Of a DNA stretch of 64,000 nt, positions 44,097 through 53,395 are shown in pieces (within the stretch, counting starts at the first letter, position 1; each line of letters starts with the position of its first letter). The DNA is from Acinetobacter baylyi DSM 14961 = CIP 107474 (GTDB lineage: Bacteria > Pseudomonadota > Gammaproteobacteria > Pseudomonadales > Moraxellaceae). Under the pieces are notes generated by a model, which worked only from the letters and a program-made list of their open reading frames with translations, did not search any database and was not told the origin of the DNA. Where the stretch lies: assembly GCF_000368685.1 (NCBI RefSeq), contig NZ_KB849628.1:62001-126000 (forward strand). Reading direction: 5' to 3'. The translations under genes and the position numbers were made by a program.

Positions 44097-46271
44097 ATGA
44101 AATTAAATATGTTCTGTACTACTCGTCTTTATCGATGTGTTCAATTGATTCTGGGTACAGGAGTAACGACATTTGCTGTCGTAGCTCATGCGACGGAACA
44201 ACAAACGCAACAATTGAGTACAATCACGCTCGAAGCTGAACATGTTGATAGCCTATACAATAGAAAAAATGCCAATCTTGATGGTTTTGGGGTTCAAGAT
44301 ATTGCCAAAATTCCAGCTTCGATTTCGGTCATTAGTACCGAACGAATTGCAGACCAGCAAGCCAAAGTTCTGACCGATGTCATTAAAAATGATGCTTCAC
44401 TCGGTGATGGTTATGCTGCAATAGGCTATTACCCGAATTTTATGTCACGTGGCTTTGGACTTGCTCTCGGTTCAAGTTATTTGATGAATGGCTTTGTGAT
44501 TCGTGGTGAACAAAACGTTGCTTTAGAAAATAAAGATCGAGTCGAAATTTTAAAGGGAATTTCTGCTATTCAAAGTGGTATGTCTACACCCGGTGGTGTG
44601 GTGAACTATGTCACCAAGCGTCCAGAAGACATACATGCTGTAAGTATGGGAGTCAATAGTGAGGGGGGAGCATCTATTGGGCTAGATATGGGAGGCTTTG
44701 CTGGATCAGATCAAAGGCTGGGTTATCGGGTAAATCTGGCGCAGGAACAAATACACCCTTATGTCGAACATGCAAATGGAAAACGATTATTTGGATCGGT
44801 TGCGCTTGATCTACAATTAGATGAAAAATCACAAATTCAGTTTGATATAGAGTCGCAACGTCAGAAGCAACGTTCAGTGCCAGGATATCAACTATTGGAT
44901 GGCACAACTGTACCGACAGATGTGACATGGGATCGGCTTTTAGGCTATCAAAGCTGGAGTAAGCCAGTCACCAACACCTCGCTAAACAGCAGTTTAAAAT
45001 ATAATTATCAAATTAATTCTGACTGGAAAGCAAGTTTGGGGGCTGCCTATAGTCACGTTAAAATAGATGATTACATTGCATTTCCATACGGATCATATAA
45101 AGGTTTAAAGCCTATTGAAAATACTTTTGACGAAAATGGTAATTACGACATTTATGATTATCGAAATCCTGATGATATCCGTATAACCACACAGTTTAAA
45201 TCGACTCTAGTAGGACAACTGCAAACAGGTGAGTTAGTTCATCACCTTAATTTTGAACTTGCAAAAACTCTTAAATCCCAAAAACGTTATGTTGAAGTAA
45301 ATATACCTATAGGGACAGGCAATATTGATCAGGAAACCAATGATTTTGATCCTGCTGCCGAAGATTTGGGCAATCGCTATAAGCCTCTAGAAAGCGATCA
45401 GGTTTCTTTTGCCTTGTCCGATCGTATAGAATTTAATCCCCAATGGTCGACCTTACTGGGTGGCAAGTGGATTCACTTGAATGAAAGAGCGTACGATGCC
45501 GAAAGTATAGAAAACCGCCACACTCAAATCGATAAGTTTTTGCCTCAGCTCGCGCTAATGTATAGCCCATTTGAAAGCACCAACGTTTACGTTTCTTATG
45601 CTAAAGGTTTAGCGGATGGAGCAACAGCGCCGTGGTATACCTCTAATTCAAATGAAGTACTGGCACCAGTAAATTCAACACAATATGAAATTGGGGTAAA
45701 GCAACAATATAAAAATGCTTTATTTACTTTGGCTTTGTTTGATCTCAAACAGGATAATCAATACGTCAGACCCAATGATGATGGAACATCAACTTTTGTT
45801 TCAGGTGGAAAACAACACAATCAAGGCATTGAACTGAATGTGCAAGGACGTATCACGCCCCATCTAGATCTTATTTCAAGCCTGGCATTGATCAAATCAC
45901 AGTGGGAAGATAGCGGTGTTGATATTTATGAAAATCATCAAACTCAAAATGTGCCAAAACTTCGCTTTGCAACACATGCATCCTATCAAGTTGCTCAAAT
46001 AGAAGGATTACGCATACTTGGTGGCATGCAATACAGCGCAAGTAAATATGCCAACAAAGAAGGGACTGTAAAAGTTGCTGGTTATTGGGTATTTGATCTT
46101 GGCGCTGCTTATCGCTTTAACCTATATGGCTATGACACGACCATGCGATTAAGCGTAGATAATTTATTCAATAAAAAATACTGGCGTGATGTTGGCGGTT
46201 TCATGGGAGACGATTACTTATTCTTAGGAGCACCGCGAACTGCACAATTCTCTATAAATTTTAAATTTTAA
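44097..46271 (+). CDS. TonB-dependent siderophore receptor
   Basis: About 724 aa, with a signal peptide ending VVAHATEQ, a plug domain (IPASISVISTERIADQQAK at about residues 71-89; GGVVNYVTKRP at the plug end) and a beta-barrel finishing in ...FSINFKF, the C-terminal Phe typical of outer membrane proteins. There is no STN signalling domain. The frame opens at a TTG (44025), but the ATG at 44097 better starts the signal. Type fits ferric siderophores of the FhuA/FoxA group; substrate unknown. A Fur box lies upstream. Confidence 0.9.
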   Translation: MKLNMFCTTRLYRCVQLILGTGVTTFAVVAHATEQQTQQLSTITLEAEHVDSLYNRKNANLDGFGVQDIAKIPASISVISTERIADQQAKVLTDVIKNDASLGDGYAAIGYYPNFMSRGFGLALGSSYLMNGFVIRGEQNVALENKDRVEILKGISAIQSGMSTPGGVVNYVTKRPEDIHAVSMGVNSEGGASIGLDMGGFAGSDQRLGYRVNLAQEQIHPYVEHANGKRLFGSVALDLQLDEKSQIQFDIESQRQKQRSVPGYQLLDGTTVPTDVTWDRLLGYQSWSKPVTNTSLNSSLKYNYQINSDWKASLGAAYSHVKIDDYIAFPYGSYKGLKPIENTFDENGNYDIYDYRNPDDIRITTQFKSTLVGQLQTGELVHHLNFELAKTLKSQKRYVEVNIPIGTGNIDQETNDFDPAAEDLGNRYKPLESDQVSFALSDRIEFNPQWSTLLGGKWIHLNERAYDAESIENRHTQIDKFLPQLALMYSPFESTNVYVSYAKGLADGATAPWYTSNSNEVLAPVNSTQYEIGVKQQYKNALFTLALFDLKQDNQYVRPNDDGTSTFVSGGKQHNQGIELNVQGRITPHLDLISSLALIKSQWEDSGVDIYENHQTQNVPKLRFATHASYQVAQIEGLRILGGMQYSASKYANKEGTVKVAGYWVFDLGAAYRFNLYGYDTTMRLSVDNLFNKKYWRDVGGFMGDDYLFLGAPRTAQFSINFKF

Positions 46272-46281
46272 AGCTAAATTG

Positions 46282-46320
46282 ATAAGGCATTGGAGGATTG
46301 ATCAAAACAATGCCTTATTT
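46282..46320 (+). terminator. Terminator after the receptor gene
   Basis: ATAAGGCATTG, 15-nt loop, CAATGCCTTAT then TTATTT; 11-bp stem just after the receptor stop. Confidence 0.75.
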
Positions 46321-46449
46321 ATTTAAAAACATTTTGGTGCATGTATGTGAAAAATGTTTCATTTTGGTGTCTTTTTAAGCATCTTGTAAGTTTGTAATTA
46401 AGTAAAAATATTTATTTCCATTACCCAAATATTCTAAATTTAGCGTCAA

Positions 46450-46465
46450 TACGTCAATTGACGTA
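46450..46465 (+). promoter_or_regulatory. 16-bp palindrome TACGTCAATTGACGTA
   Basis: A perfect self-complementary site with a third partial copy CGTCAAT immediately before it (46444-46450). 279 bp upstream of urtA; a possible operator of the urea transporter or an upstream activator site. Confidence 0.55.
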
Positions 46466-46743
46466 CAGACATTTTTTATTTAAATAAATATATTTTAAAA
46501 TGGGATTAATTATAATTTTCATTTTAAAAAAAATATTTTATTATTATTTTTAATTAATTATTAAAAAAATTATAAAATATTAAGTATATGTTTTTTAAAA
46601 AATTTAAATATAAAAATTAATATTATAAAGTTTTTTTATATTAATCTTATTATTAAAAAAATAATATGGCATAAATTTTGAATAATACTAAAAAGTAATT
46701 GGTTTTATTGTGTGTAATCAACAGGATTAGTTGGAGAAAAATC

Positions 46744-48030
46744 ATGTTTCAACAAAAAATGATGTCAATTTCATTATGTGTAGCTGCAATCATGGGAAGT
46801 GCAGGCCTTGTGGGGTGTTCTAAATCTTCCGACAAACCAGCAGAGCAAGCTAAAGCTGCTTCAGCTCCTGTCGCCCAAAGTGGAGATACAATTAAAGTCG
46901 GAATTTTGCATTCACTTTCAGGAACGATGGCCATTTCTGAAACATCGTTAAAAGATACTGCATTAATGACGATTAATGAGATTAACGCGAAAGGCGGTGT
47001 CTTAGGCAAAAAGCTTGAACCTGTGATTGTAGATCCTGCTTCAGATTGGCCACTTTTTGCTGAAAAAGCACGTCAGCTCATCACACAAGATAAAGTGGCT
47101 GTGATTTTTGGATGCTGGACATCCGTTTCGCGTAAATCTGTACTGCCTGTGGTTGAAGAATTAAACGGTTTGTTGTTTTATCCAGTACAGTATGAAGGCC
47201 AGGAACAATCCAAAAATATTTTCTATACGGGTGCTGCACCAAACCAGCAAGCGATTCCTGCTGTCGAGTATTTAATGAGTGACGAAGGAGGTAAAGCTCA
47301 ACGCTTTGTATTACTGGGAACAGATTATGTTTATCCACGCACCACCAACAAAATCTTACGCGCTTTCTTGAAATCTAAAGGCGTAGCCGATGCCGACATC
47401 ATGGAAGAATATACGCCATTTGGACATAATAATTATCAGACCATTGTGGCAAACATTAAAAAATTCTCGGCTGGTAAAAAAACCGCAGTAATCTCGACTA
47501 TTAATGGTGATTCGAACGTTCCGTTCTATCGTGAACTGGGCAATCAGGGCATTAAAGCATCCGATATTCCAGTGATGGCATTTTCGGTAGGCGAAGAAGA
47601 GTTACGTGGTATTGATACCAAACCACTGGTTGGACATTTGGCAGCATGGAATTATTTTATGTCAGTCAAAAATCCTAAAAATACTGATTTCATTAATAAA
47701 TTTAAGCAATATGCGGTCGAGTACAAATTACCAAATGCCAATAAGGTTGTGACCAACGATCCGATGGAAGCGACCTATGTCGGCATCAATATGTGGAAGC
47801 AAGCTGTTGAGAAAGCAGGTAGCACCGATGTTGATAAAGTGCGTACTGCGATGGCAGGTCAAACCTTCGCTGCACCGTCTGGTTACACCCTGAAAATGGA
47901 TGATACCAATCATCACTTACATAAACCCGTCATGATTGGTCAGATTCGTGCTGATGGTCAATTTGATGTGGTTTACAAAACACCAAATACCATTCGTGCG
48001 GAGCCTTGGAGTCCTTACATTCCAAAATAA
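46744..48030 (+). CDS. urtA: Urea ABC transporter substrate-binding lipoprotein
   Basis: 428-aa periplasmic binding protein of the UrtA/AmiC type. Lipoprotein signal with lipobox LVGC (Cys at about residue 23), then GDTIKVGILHSLSGTMAISE and QYEGQEQSKNIFYTGAAPNQQ, which are typical of urea/short-amide binders. GGAG precedes the ATG at 46744; the frame could open at 46699 without SD. First gene of urtABCDE; a hairpin follows. Confidence 0.93.
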   Translation: MFQQKMMSISLCVAAIMGSAGLVGCSKSSDKPAEQAKAASAPVAQSGDTIKVGILHSLSGTMAISETSLKDTALMTINEINAKGGVLGKKLEPVIVDPASDWPLFAEKARQLITQDKVAVIFGCWTSVSRKSVLPVVEELNGLLFYPVQYEGQEQSKNIFYTGAAPNQQAIPAVEYLMSDEGGKAQRFVLLGTDYVYPRTTNKILRAFLKSKGVADADIMEEYTPFGHNNYQTIVANIKKFSAGKKTAVISTINGDSNVPFYRELGNQGIKASDIPVMAFSVGEEELRGIDTKPLVGHLAAWNYFMSVKNPKNTDFINKFKQYAVEYKLPNANKVVTNDPMEATYVGINMWKQAVEKAGSTDVDKVRTAMAGQTFAAPSGYTLKMDDTNHHLHKPVMIGQIRADGQFDVVYKTPNTIRAEPWSPYIPK

Positions 48031-48040
48031 TGAATGAATC

Positions 48041-48066
48041 TCACCCATTTCAAACGGAATGGGTGA
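48041..48066 (+). other. Hairpin between urtA and urtB
   Basis: TCACCCATT, 8-nt loop, AATGGGTGA, with flanking GAAT/ATTC pairing. No T-run. Such intercistronic stems after binding-protein genes often raise the level of the first cistron by blocking 3'-exonucleases. Confidence 0.6.
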
Positions 48067-48111
48067 TTCCCCATATTTTGATGAAAATATTCAACTGATT
48101 AAGGTTCCAAT

Positions 48112-49758
48112 ATGATGATCAAAGATTATCGGATCTGGGTGGTGTTGTGTTTAGTACTACAATTAGGGTGCATTTCTGCGTGGGCAGCAGAAGAAACCCA
48201 TCCTGTAGCTGATAATACACCTGCCATTCATAGCCTACAGCAAGAAGATGCGATTCAACAGTTTGTAAAATCTGATTTTAATACTCGTCGAATGATGCTC
48301 AATCAATGGCCTGCAAGTATTGAAATACTTGATAAACTTGTGACTTATATTGATGAAAATGAGTTATATACAGATAGCGCAGGACATACCTATCTATTAA
48401 AAAATGATGAGACTTTACTGAGTTATCCAGATGAAAAAATTATAAAAGACTGGCCCGCAGATTTATCACAAGTCACTTTAGTCAATACATTGCGTAAAGC
48501 CTTAACTTTTGGTCAAGCAAAAGCCAAGCTGAACTCTGAAGATGCGACCCAACGATTACGTGCAGTCGATATTTTAGAAAATAATATTTCTGAGCTAGAT
48601 ACTCAATTTATCCGACAGCTTTACTTAAAAGAAACCAATAACACAGTAAAAGCACGTCTTGCACAGCTTAAAGCACGACTCGATTTTGATAGTTCTGATA
48701 TTTTAGTCAAAATCGATGCTGTAAAAGTGTTATCGGAATCGAATCGTCCTGATGTACTTGCGTTAATGGAACAAGAATTACAACAACCACAATTAAACCC
48801 AGAGCTTAAAGCAACCTTACTTGATGCAAAAAATAAAATCAAAACACGCATACAAATCAGTGAGTGGTCTGGTCATGTCTTTTCAGGGTTAAGTACAGCC
48901 AGTATTTTGCTGCTAGCAGCACTTGGACTTGCAATTACTTATGGGTTATTAGGCGTAATTAATATGGCGCATGGTGAGCTGATTATGATTGGTGCCTATA
49001 CCACATATGTCGTGCAAAGCCTGTTTAAAGCTCATCTTGCTCACTGGGTAGATTGGTATTTGCTGATTGCCATTCCAGCCGCATTTATCGTGAGTGCACT
49101 CATTGGCATGCTGATCGAACGCACGATTATACGGCCGCTGTATGGTCGTCAATTAGAAACGTTACTTGCAACTTTTGGTGTAAGTCTAATTTTGATGCAA
49201 GCCGTACGTATGGTTTTTGGTGCTCAAAACGTGGAAGTATCAAATATCACATGGTTAAGCGGCGGTATAGCACTGACGCCAAGCCTTATGCTGCCTTATA
49301 ACCGTATTGCGATTATCGTGTTTACAGTCACTATTTTGCTGCTATTGGTATTTTTACTCAATAAAACACGTTTTGGTTTATTCATTCGCGCCGTTACCCA
49401 AAATCGTCAAATGGCAAGAGCGGTTGGAATTCGTTCGGCACGTATCGATATGATGGCTTTTGGTCTGGGATCAGGCCTTGCTGGACTGGCAGGCTGTGCT
49501 TTGGCGCAAGTGGGTAATGTTGGGCCAGATCTAGGTCAAAACTATATTATCGATGCTTTTCTGGTGGTGGTCGTGGGTGGTGTAGGTCAAGTCTGGGGTG
49601 CTGTATTGGCAGCATTGGGTTTGGGCGTAAGTGGAACAATTCTAGAAATTGGTTTAGGTGCAGTATTGGCCAAAATTATTCTGTTGGTTCTTGTGATTTT
49701 GTTTATTCAAAAACGTCCACAAGGTTTATTTGCAATCAAAGGCCGTTTTGTGGAGTAA
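48112..49758 (+). CDS. urtB: Urea ABC transporter permease UrtB
   Basis: 548 aa, of which about 250 N-terminal residues are non-membrane with a signal peptide (...LGCISAWAAEETHP) and helical-repeat-like character; the C-terminal half is a LivH-type permease (LGLAITYGLLGVINMAHGELIMIGAY, GVNAARA-like VGIRSARIDMM). The long N-terminal domain is known in proteobacterial UrtB but its function is unclear. Good SD (AAGG) upstream. Confidence 0.93.
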   Translation: MMIKDYRIWVVLCLVLQLGCISAWAAEETHPVADNTPAIHSLQQEDAIQQFVKSDFNTRRMMLNQWPASIEILDKLVTYIDENELYTDSAGHTYLLKNDETLLSYPDEKIIKDWPADLSQVTLVNTLRKALTFGQAKAKLNSEDATQRLRAVDILENNISELDTQFIRQLYLKETNNTVKARLAQLKARLDFDSSDILVKIDAVKVLSESNRPDVLALMEQELQQPQLNPELKATLLDAKNKIKTRIQISEWSGHVFSGLSTASILLLAALGLAITYGLLGVINMAHGELIMIGAYTTYVVQSLFKAHLAHWVDWYLLIAIPAAFIVSALIGMLIERTIIRPLYGRQLETLLATFGVSLILMQAVRMVFGAQNVEVSNITWLSGGIALTPSLMLPYNRIAIIVFTVTILLLLVFLLNKTRFGLFIRAVTQNRQMARAVGIRSARIDMMAFGLGSGLAGLAGCALAQVGNVGPDLGQNYIIDAFLVVVVGGVGQVWGAVLAALGLGVSGTILEIGLGAVLAKIILLVLVILFIQKRPQGLFAIKGRFVE

Positions 49759-49764
49759 ATAACA

Positions 49765-50835
49765 ATGAAGATCGCCACTTTGTTTTCTGATAAACCCTAT
49801 AGTGCTGTACTCATAGCGCTATGTTTTCTGGTTGTTATGATTTTGCCATGGCTACATCTGGTTCCATCAGATTCACCATTTTATCTGTCTGCCTACTGGG
49901 TTACTTTGATTGGCAAAATTATGTGTCTGGCACTGGTTGCTTTATCGCTTGATCTAGTTTGGGGCTACGCTGGCATATTGAGTTTAGGGCATGGTCTTTA
50001 TTTTGCCTTAGGTGGATATGCCTTTGGGATGTATCTGATGCGACAATCTGCAGGTGATGGCTTGCCAGACTTTATGCGGTTTTTAAGCTGGAATGAGCTA
50101 CCTTGGTTTTGGGTGGGTACAGAGCACTTTATTTGGGCCGTCCTCTTGGTTGTTTTAGTACCAGGTGTTATTGCTTTTATTTTCGGATTCTTTGCATTTA
50201 GATCAAAAATTAAGGGCGTTTATTTTTCAATTATTACGCAGGCCATGACTTTTGCTGCTGCATTATTATTTTTTAGAAACGAAACAGGATTTGGTGGCAA
50301 TAACGGATTTACGGGATTTAAAACCATTCTGGGATTTGACATTACGTCTTCAATGACCCGAGCAGTTTTATGTTTTGTGACAGCATTGATATTAATGCTG
50401 TGCTTTATCGGATTACGTATCTTGATGAATCAGCCTTATGGCAGAGTACTTGGCGCAATCCGTGATAGTGAAAATAGATTGCAGTATCTTGGCTATCGTA
50501 CGCTTTGGTACAAGCTTTCTGCATGGGTACTGTCAGCGGTTATTGCTGGAATCGCAGGCGCTTTGTATGTACCGCAGGCTGGCATTATCAATCCAAGTGA
50601 AATGAATCCCGTGAATTCTATTGAAATGGCGGTTTGGGTAGCAGCAGGAGGACGAGGTACCTTGATCGGCCCGATTCTTGGCGCTGGTTTAATTAACGGA
50701 CTTAAAACCTATTTTACGGTCGCAGCACCAGAGTTCTGGTTAATTATTTTGGGTGCATTGTTTATTGTGGTGACACTGTTCTTACCGAAAGGTGTAATTG
50801 GTCTGTTTGATCGCTTTAAAAAGGAGAAAAATTAA
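49765..50835 (+). CDS. urtC: Urea ABC transporter permease UrtC
   Basis: 356-aa LivM-type permease with around ten membrane segments; WGYAGILSLGHGLYFALGGYA and FGGNNGFTGF are family motifs. GGAGTAAA precedes the ATG, 6 nt after urtB. Forms the channel with UrtB. Confidence 0.93.
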   Translation: MKIATLFSDKPYSAVLIALCFLVVMILPWLHLVPSDSPFYLSAYWVTLIGKIMCLALVALSLDLVWGYAGILSLGHGLYFALGGYAFGMYLMRQSAGDGLPDFMRFLSWNELPWFWVGTEHFIWAVLLVVLVPGVIAFIFGFFAFRSKIKGVYFSIITQAMTFAAALLFFRNETGFGGNNGFTGFKTILGFDITSSMTRAVLCFVTALILMLCFIGLRILMNQPYGRVLGAIRDSENRLQYLGYRTLWYKLSAWVLSAVIAGIAGALYVPQAGIINPSEMNPVNSIEMAVWVAAGGRGTLIGPILGAGLINGLKTYFTVAAPEFWLIILGALFIVVTLFLPKGVIGLFDRFKKEKN

Positions 50836-51663
50836 ATGAGCGAACATGTTGCAAATATACATCAGCATGGTGGTCAATTTGGTGAAGGCTATGGCAGAGC
50901 AAAGTCGGAAGGTGCAGATTTTAGTCATGGGGTTGCATTGTATCTAGAGAAAGTGAGTGTCTGGTTTGATTCCTTCCGTGCACTCAATGATTTGTCTTTA
51001 TACATACAAGAAGGCGAGTTACGTTGCATCATTGGGCCAAATGGTGCGGGCAAAACCACGCTGATGGATGTGATTACAGGAAAGACACGCCCGACAGAAG
51101 GCACAGCCTTTTTTGGACAAAACTATAATTTGGCGAAGATGACCACAGAGCAAATCGCAGAATCTGGAATTGGCCGAAAATTTCAAAAACCGACTGTGTT
51201 TGAAAATTTTACAGTGATGGAAAATCTGTTGCTGGCTGCACCAAAGGATAAAAGTGTCAAAAAAAGCCTGTTTAACCGACTGGCACCAGAAATTAAAATG
51301 GCTTTACAGCAGACACTTGAGCAAATTCGTTTGACTGAATTTGTAAAAAAACCAGCAGGCTTACTTTCACACGGTCAGAAACAATGGCTTGAAATTGGTA
51401 TGTTGCTGATGCAACAGCCCAAATTAATTTTACTAGACGAACCTGTAGCAGGTATGACGGATGCAGAGACCGAACGTACGGCAGAGCTTTGCCTCGAACT
51501 TAAAAAAAATCACACCCTAGTGGTGGTAGAGCACGATATGAGTTTTATCGACACAATTAGTGAAAAAGTGACTGTGTTGGCTCAAGGTGCAATATTGGCA
51601 GAAGGTACGCTCGCTGAAGTACAAGCTAACGAAGATGTTATTGAAAAATATTTGGGCCGTTAG
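50836..51663 (+). CDS. urtD: Urea ABC transporter ATP-binding protein UrtD
   Basis: 275-aa ABC ATPase: Walker A GPNGAGKTT (about 68-76), signature LLSHGQKQWLEIG, Walker B LILLDEPVAGM. The ABC signature has LSHGQ in place of LSGGQ, as in UrtD/LivG proteins. Start directly abuts the urtC stop; AAGGAG upstream. Confidence 0.94.
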   Translation: MSEHVANIHQHGGQFGEGYGRAKSEGADFSHGVALYLEKVSVWFDSFRALNDLSLYIQEGELRCIIGPNGAGKTTLMDVITGKTRPTEGTAFFGQNYNLAKMTTEQIAESGIGRKFQKPTVFENFTVMENLLLAAPKDKSVKKSLFNRLAPEIKMALQQTLEQIRLTEFVKKPAGLLSHGQKQWLEIGMLLMQQPKLILLDEPVAGMTDAETERTAELCLELKKNHTLVVVEHDMSFIDTISEKVTVLAQGAILAEGTLAEVQANEDVIEKYLGR

Positions 51664-51672
51664 GAAAAACAT

Positions 51673-52371
51673 ATGCTAGAAATAAAGCAGATTAATCAGT
51701 TTTATGGTGGTAGCCATATTTTACGTGATGTTTCCTTAAGTGCATCAATCGGTAAATGTAGCGTTATTTTGGGTAGAAACGGCGTTGGTAAAACCACCTT
51801 GCTAAAATGCCTCATGGGAATTTTGCCCATTAAATCAGGAGAAATCCTGTTGGATGGTCAGAACATTTCTAAAATGTCGCCTGAACAGCGTGTACGTGCT
51901 GGTTTGGCATACGTACCACAAGGTCGAGATATTTTTTCAACATTAACTGTAGAAGAAAATATTTTAATTGGTATGGCAAAATTCTCAGGTTCTAAAGCCA
52001 AAAAAGTACCTGAAGAACTTTATGAAATTTTTCCAGTGTTGGACGAAATGAAGCATCGACGAGGCGGAGATTTGTCGGGTGGACAACAACAACAACTCGC
52101 TATTGCGCGTGCTTTAGCATCTAAACCTCGTATTTTGATACTTGATGAACCTACAGAAGGTATTCAACCTTCAATTATTAAAGATATTGGAAAAGTAATT
52201 AAAAAACTTACTGCTCAAGGTGATATGGGCATTATTCTGGTTGAGCAGTTTTACGATTTTGCAGAGGAACTTGCAGATACTTACGCCGTTATGTCGCGTG
52301 GTCAAGTTATTGCTCAGGGAGTCGGAGATGAAATGCCAGAAAAAGGGATTAAAGAACTCGTAGCTATTTAA
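51673..52371 (+). CDS. urtE: Urea ABC transporter ATP-binding protein UrtE
   Basis: 232-aa LivF-type ABC ATPase: Walker A GRNGVGKTT (about 35-43), signature DLSGGQQQQLAIAR, Walker B ILILDEPTEGI. Last gene of the operon, ended by the terminator at 52431. No urease gene follows in this window, so the hydrolase must lie elsewhere. Confidence 0.94.
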   Translation: MLEIKQINQFYGGSHILRDVSLSASIGKCSVILGRNGVGKTTLLKCLMGILPIKSGEILLDGQNISKMSPEQRVRAGLAYVPQGRDIFSTLTVEENILIGMAKFSGSKAKKVPEELYEIFPVLDEMKHRRGGDLSGGQQQQLAIARALASKPRILILDEPTEGIQPSIIKDIGKVIKKLTAQGDMGIILVEQFYDFAEELADTYAVMSRGQVIAQGVGDEMPEKGIKELVAI

Positions 52372-52686
52372 AAAGTCTCAGAACGAGAAATTAGAAATAA
52401 TACATTTCAATTATTTTAATAATTCAAATGAAAACTGCCATTTCTTAATGGCAGTTTTTTTGAATAAAAATAAATATTTATTAATATTTCTAAACAATCT
52501 GTAAAACTATAAAAATACTGCAACTTTAGTCACAAATTTACACATTAATATGCTGGACATTACATTGCTTAGTTAAATGTTAGCTTAATTTGAGAACTTT
52601 GTTCGTAAAATACAATGCTGTAATCTATTGTTTTTTATTTATTAAAATCATAAATTTATCAAATAAAAATCTTACTGGATGTAGAG
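52372..52686. other. Intergenic region after urtE
   Basis: 315 bp, AT-rich, holding the urt terminator and presumably the promoter of the 60-aa gene. Nothing else recognised. Confidence 0.5.
52431..52461 (+). terminator. Terminator of urtABCDE
   Basis: AAAACTGCCATT, loop TCTT, AATGGCAGTTTT followed by T-run; perfect 12-bp stem, 60 nt after the urtE stop. Confidence 0.92.
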
Positions 52687-52869
52687 ATGAACGAAGTAGT
52701 TGGAATGATATTTTTTTATTTTGTTGTGGTTTTAGGGGGCTGGGTACTGGCAACAGGCGTCATTCATTCGGACTTTTTATTAATGGTAATTAGTTTCATT
52801 TTATTTTTCTGTGCTTTCTTAATTAAGCTAGAGTTTAAATTGAATATTATATTTTGGAAAAATTCTTAA
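52687..52869 (+). CDS. Small membrane protein, 60 aa
   Basis: 60 aa with two hydrophobic segments (GMIFFYFVVVLGGWVLATGVI and LLMVISFILFFCAFLI) separated by a short charged turn, and a polar tail. Unknown family. GTAGAG precedes the ATG. It is followed 30 nt later by the 107-aa gene, possibly as a pair. Confidence 0.55.
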   Translation: MNEVVGMIFFYFVVVLGGWVLATGVIHSDFLLMVISFILFFCAFLIKLEFKLNIIFWKNS

Positions 52870-52899
52870 TTGTAATGTGACGAGAAAGGAGGGCATTTT

Positions 52900-53223
52900 A
52901 TGGCGCTCGATTATCAAATCTCACAGGCATATAACATTGTGAGCCAAGAGCATTATCAAGACAATATTCGAAATATACATCGTTTTATTGAGGAATTAGA
53001 AATAAGCCGTGCCAGTTCTCTATTTGGTAATCTGGTGATGAAATCTATTGGAGAATATATCTGTATTCATTCACCTTGCAATAGTCATGAACTATTGATT
53101 GATTTGAAAGAAGCCCCCGATTTCTTTTATCAAGAAAAGTTTTTACGTTGGGCAGTTGAAACGTGTGTATTTATTCATCACTCTTTTGAAATCGATTTAC
53201 CGGCCAAGAAGATCTTGGGCTAA
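52900..53223 (+). CDS. Hypothetical cytosolic protein, 107 aa
   Basis: 107 aa, acidic, mostly helical by composition, no signal or membrane segment, no family recognised. The perfect SD AGGAGG is seven bases ahead of the ATG, a strong sign of real and efficient translation. Contains two Cys (YICIHSPCNS) close together. Followed by a convergent terminator. Confidence 0.7.
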   Translation: MALDYQISQAYNIVSQEHYQDNIRNIHRFIEELEISRASSLFGNLVMKSIGEYICIHSPCNSHELLIDLKEAPDFFYQEKFLRWAVETCVFIHHSFEIDLPAKKILG

Positions 53224-53361
53224 GTCTCAGTGGGCTTAACCTGATCTCATAATATTTTATCTGAGTTATTATATAGATTACTAAGATGAAATATAAAGAA
53301 TAGTGTTTTTGTCATTTAATAAATAACAAAATGATCTGAAATTAAATGATTCAAATAGTAG

Positions 53362-53391
53362 AGCTCTCAATCACTATGATTGAGAGCTTTT
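53362..53391. terminator. Bidirectional terminator
   Basis: GCTCTCAATCA, loop CTA, TGATTGAGAGC plus T/A flanks; 11-bp stem between the 107-aa gene and the META-domain gene, which face each other. Confidence 0.88.
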
Positions 53392-53395
53392 CAGA

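Larger units (their letters stand above)
46272..46743. other. 472-bp AT-rich region upstream of urtA
   Basis: No gene. It contains the receptor terminator, a 16-bp palindrome (46450-46465) and about 200 bp of very AT-rich DNA (46490-46680) likely to be the urt promoter region. Confidence 0.6.
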
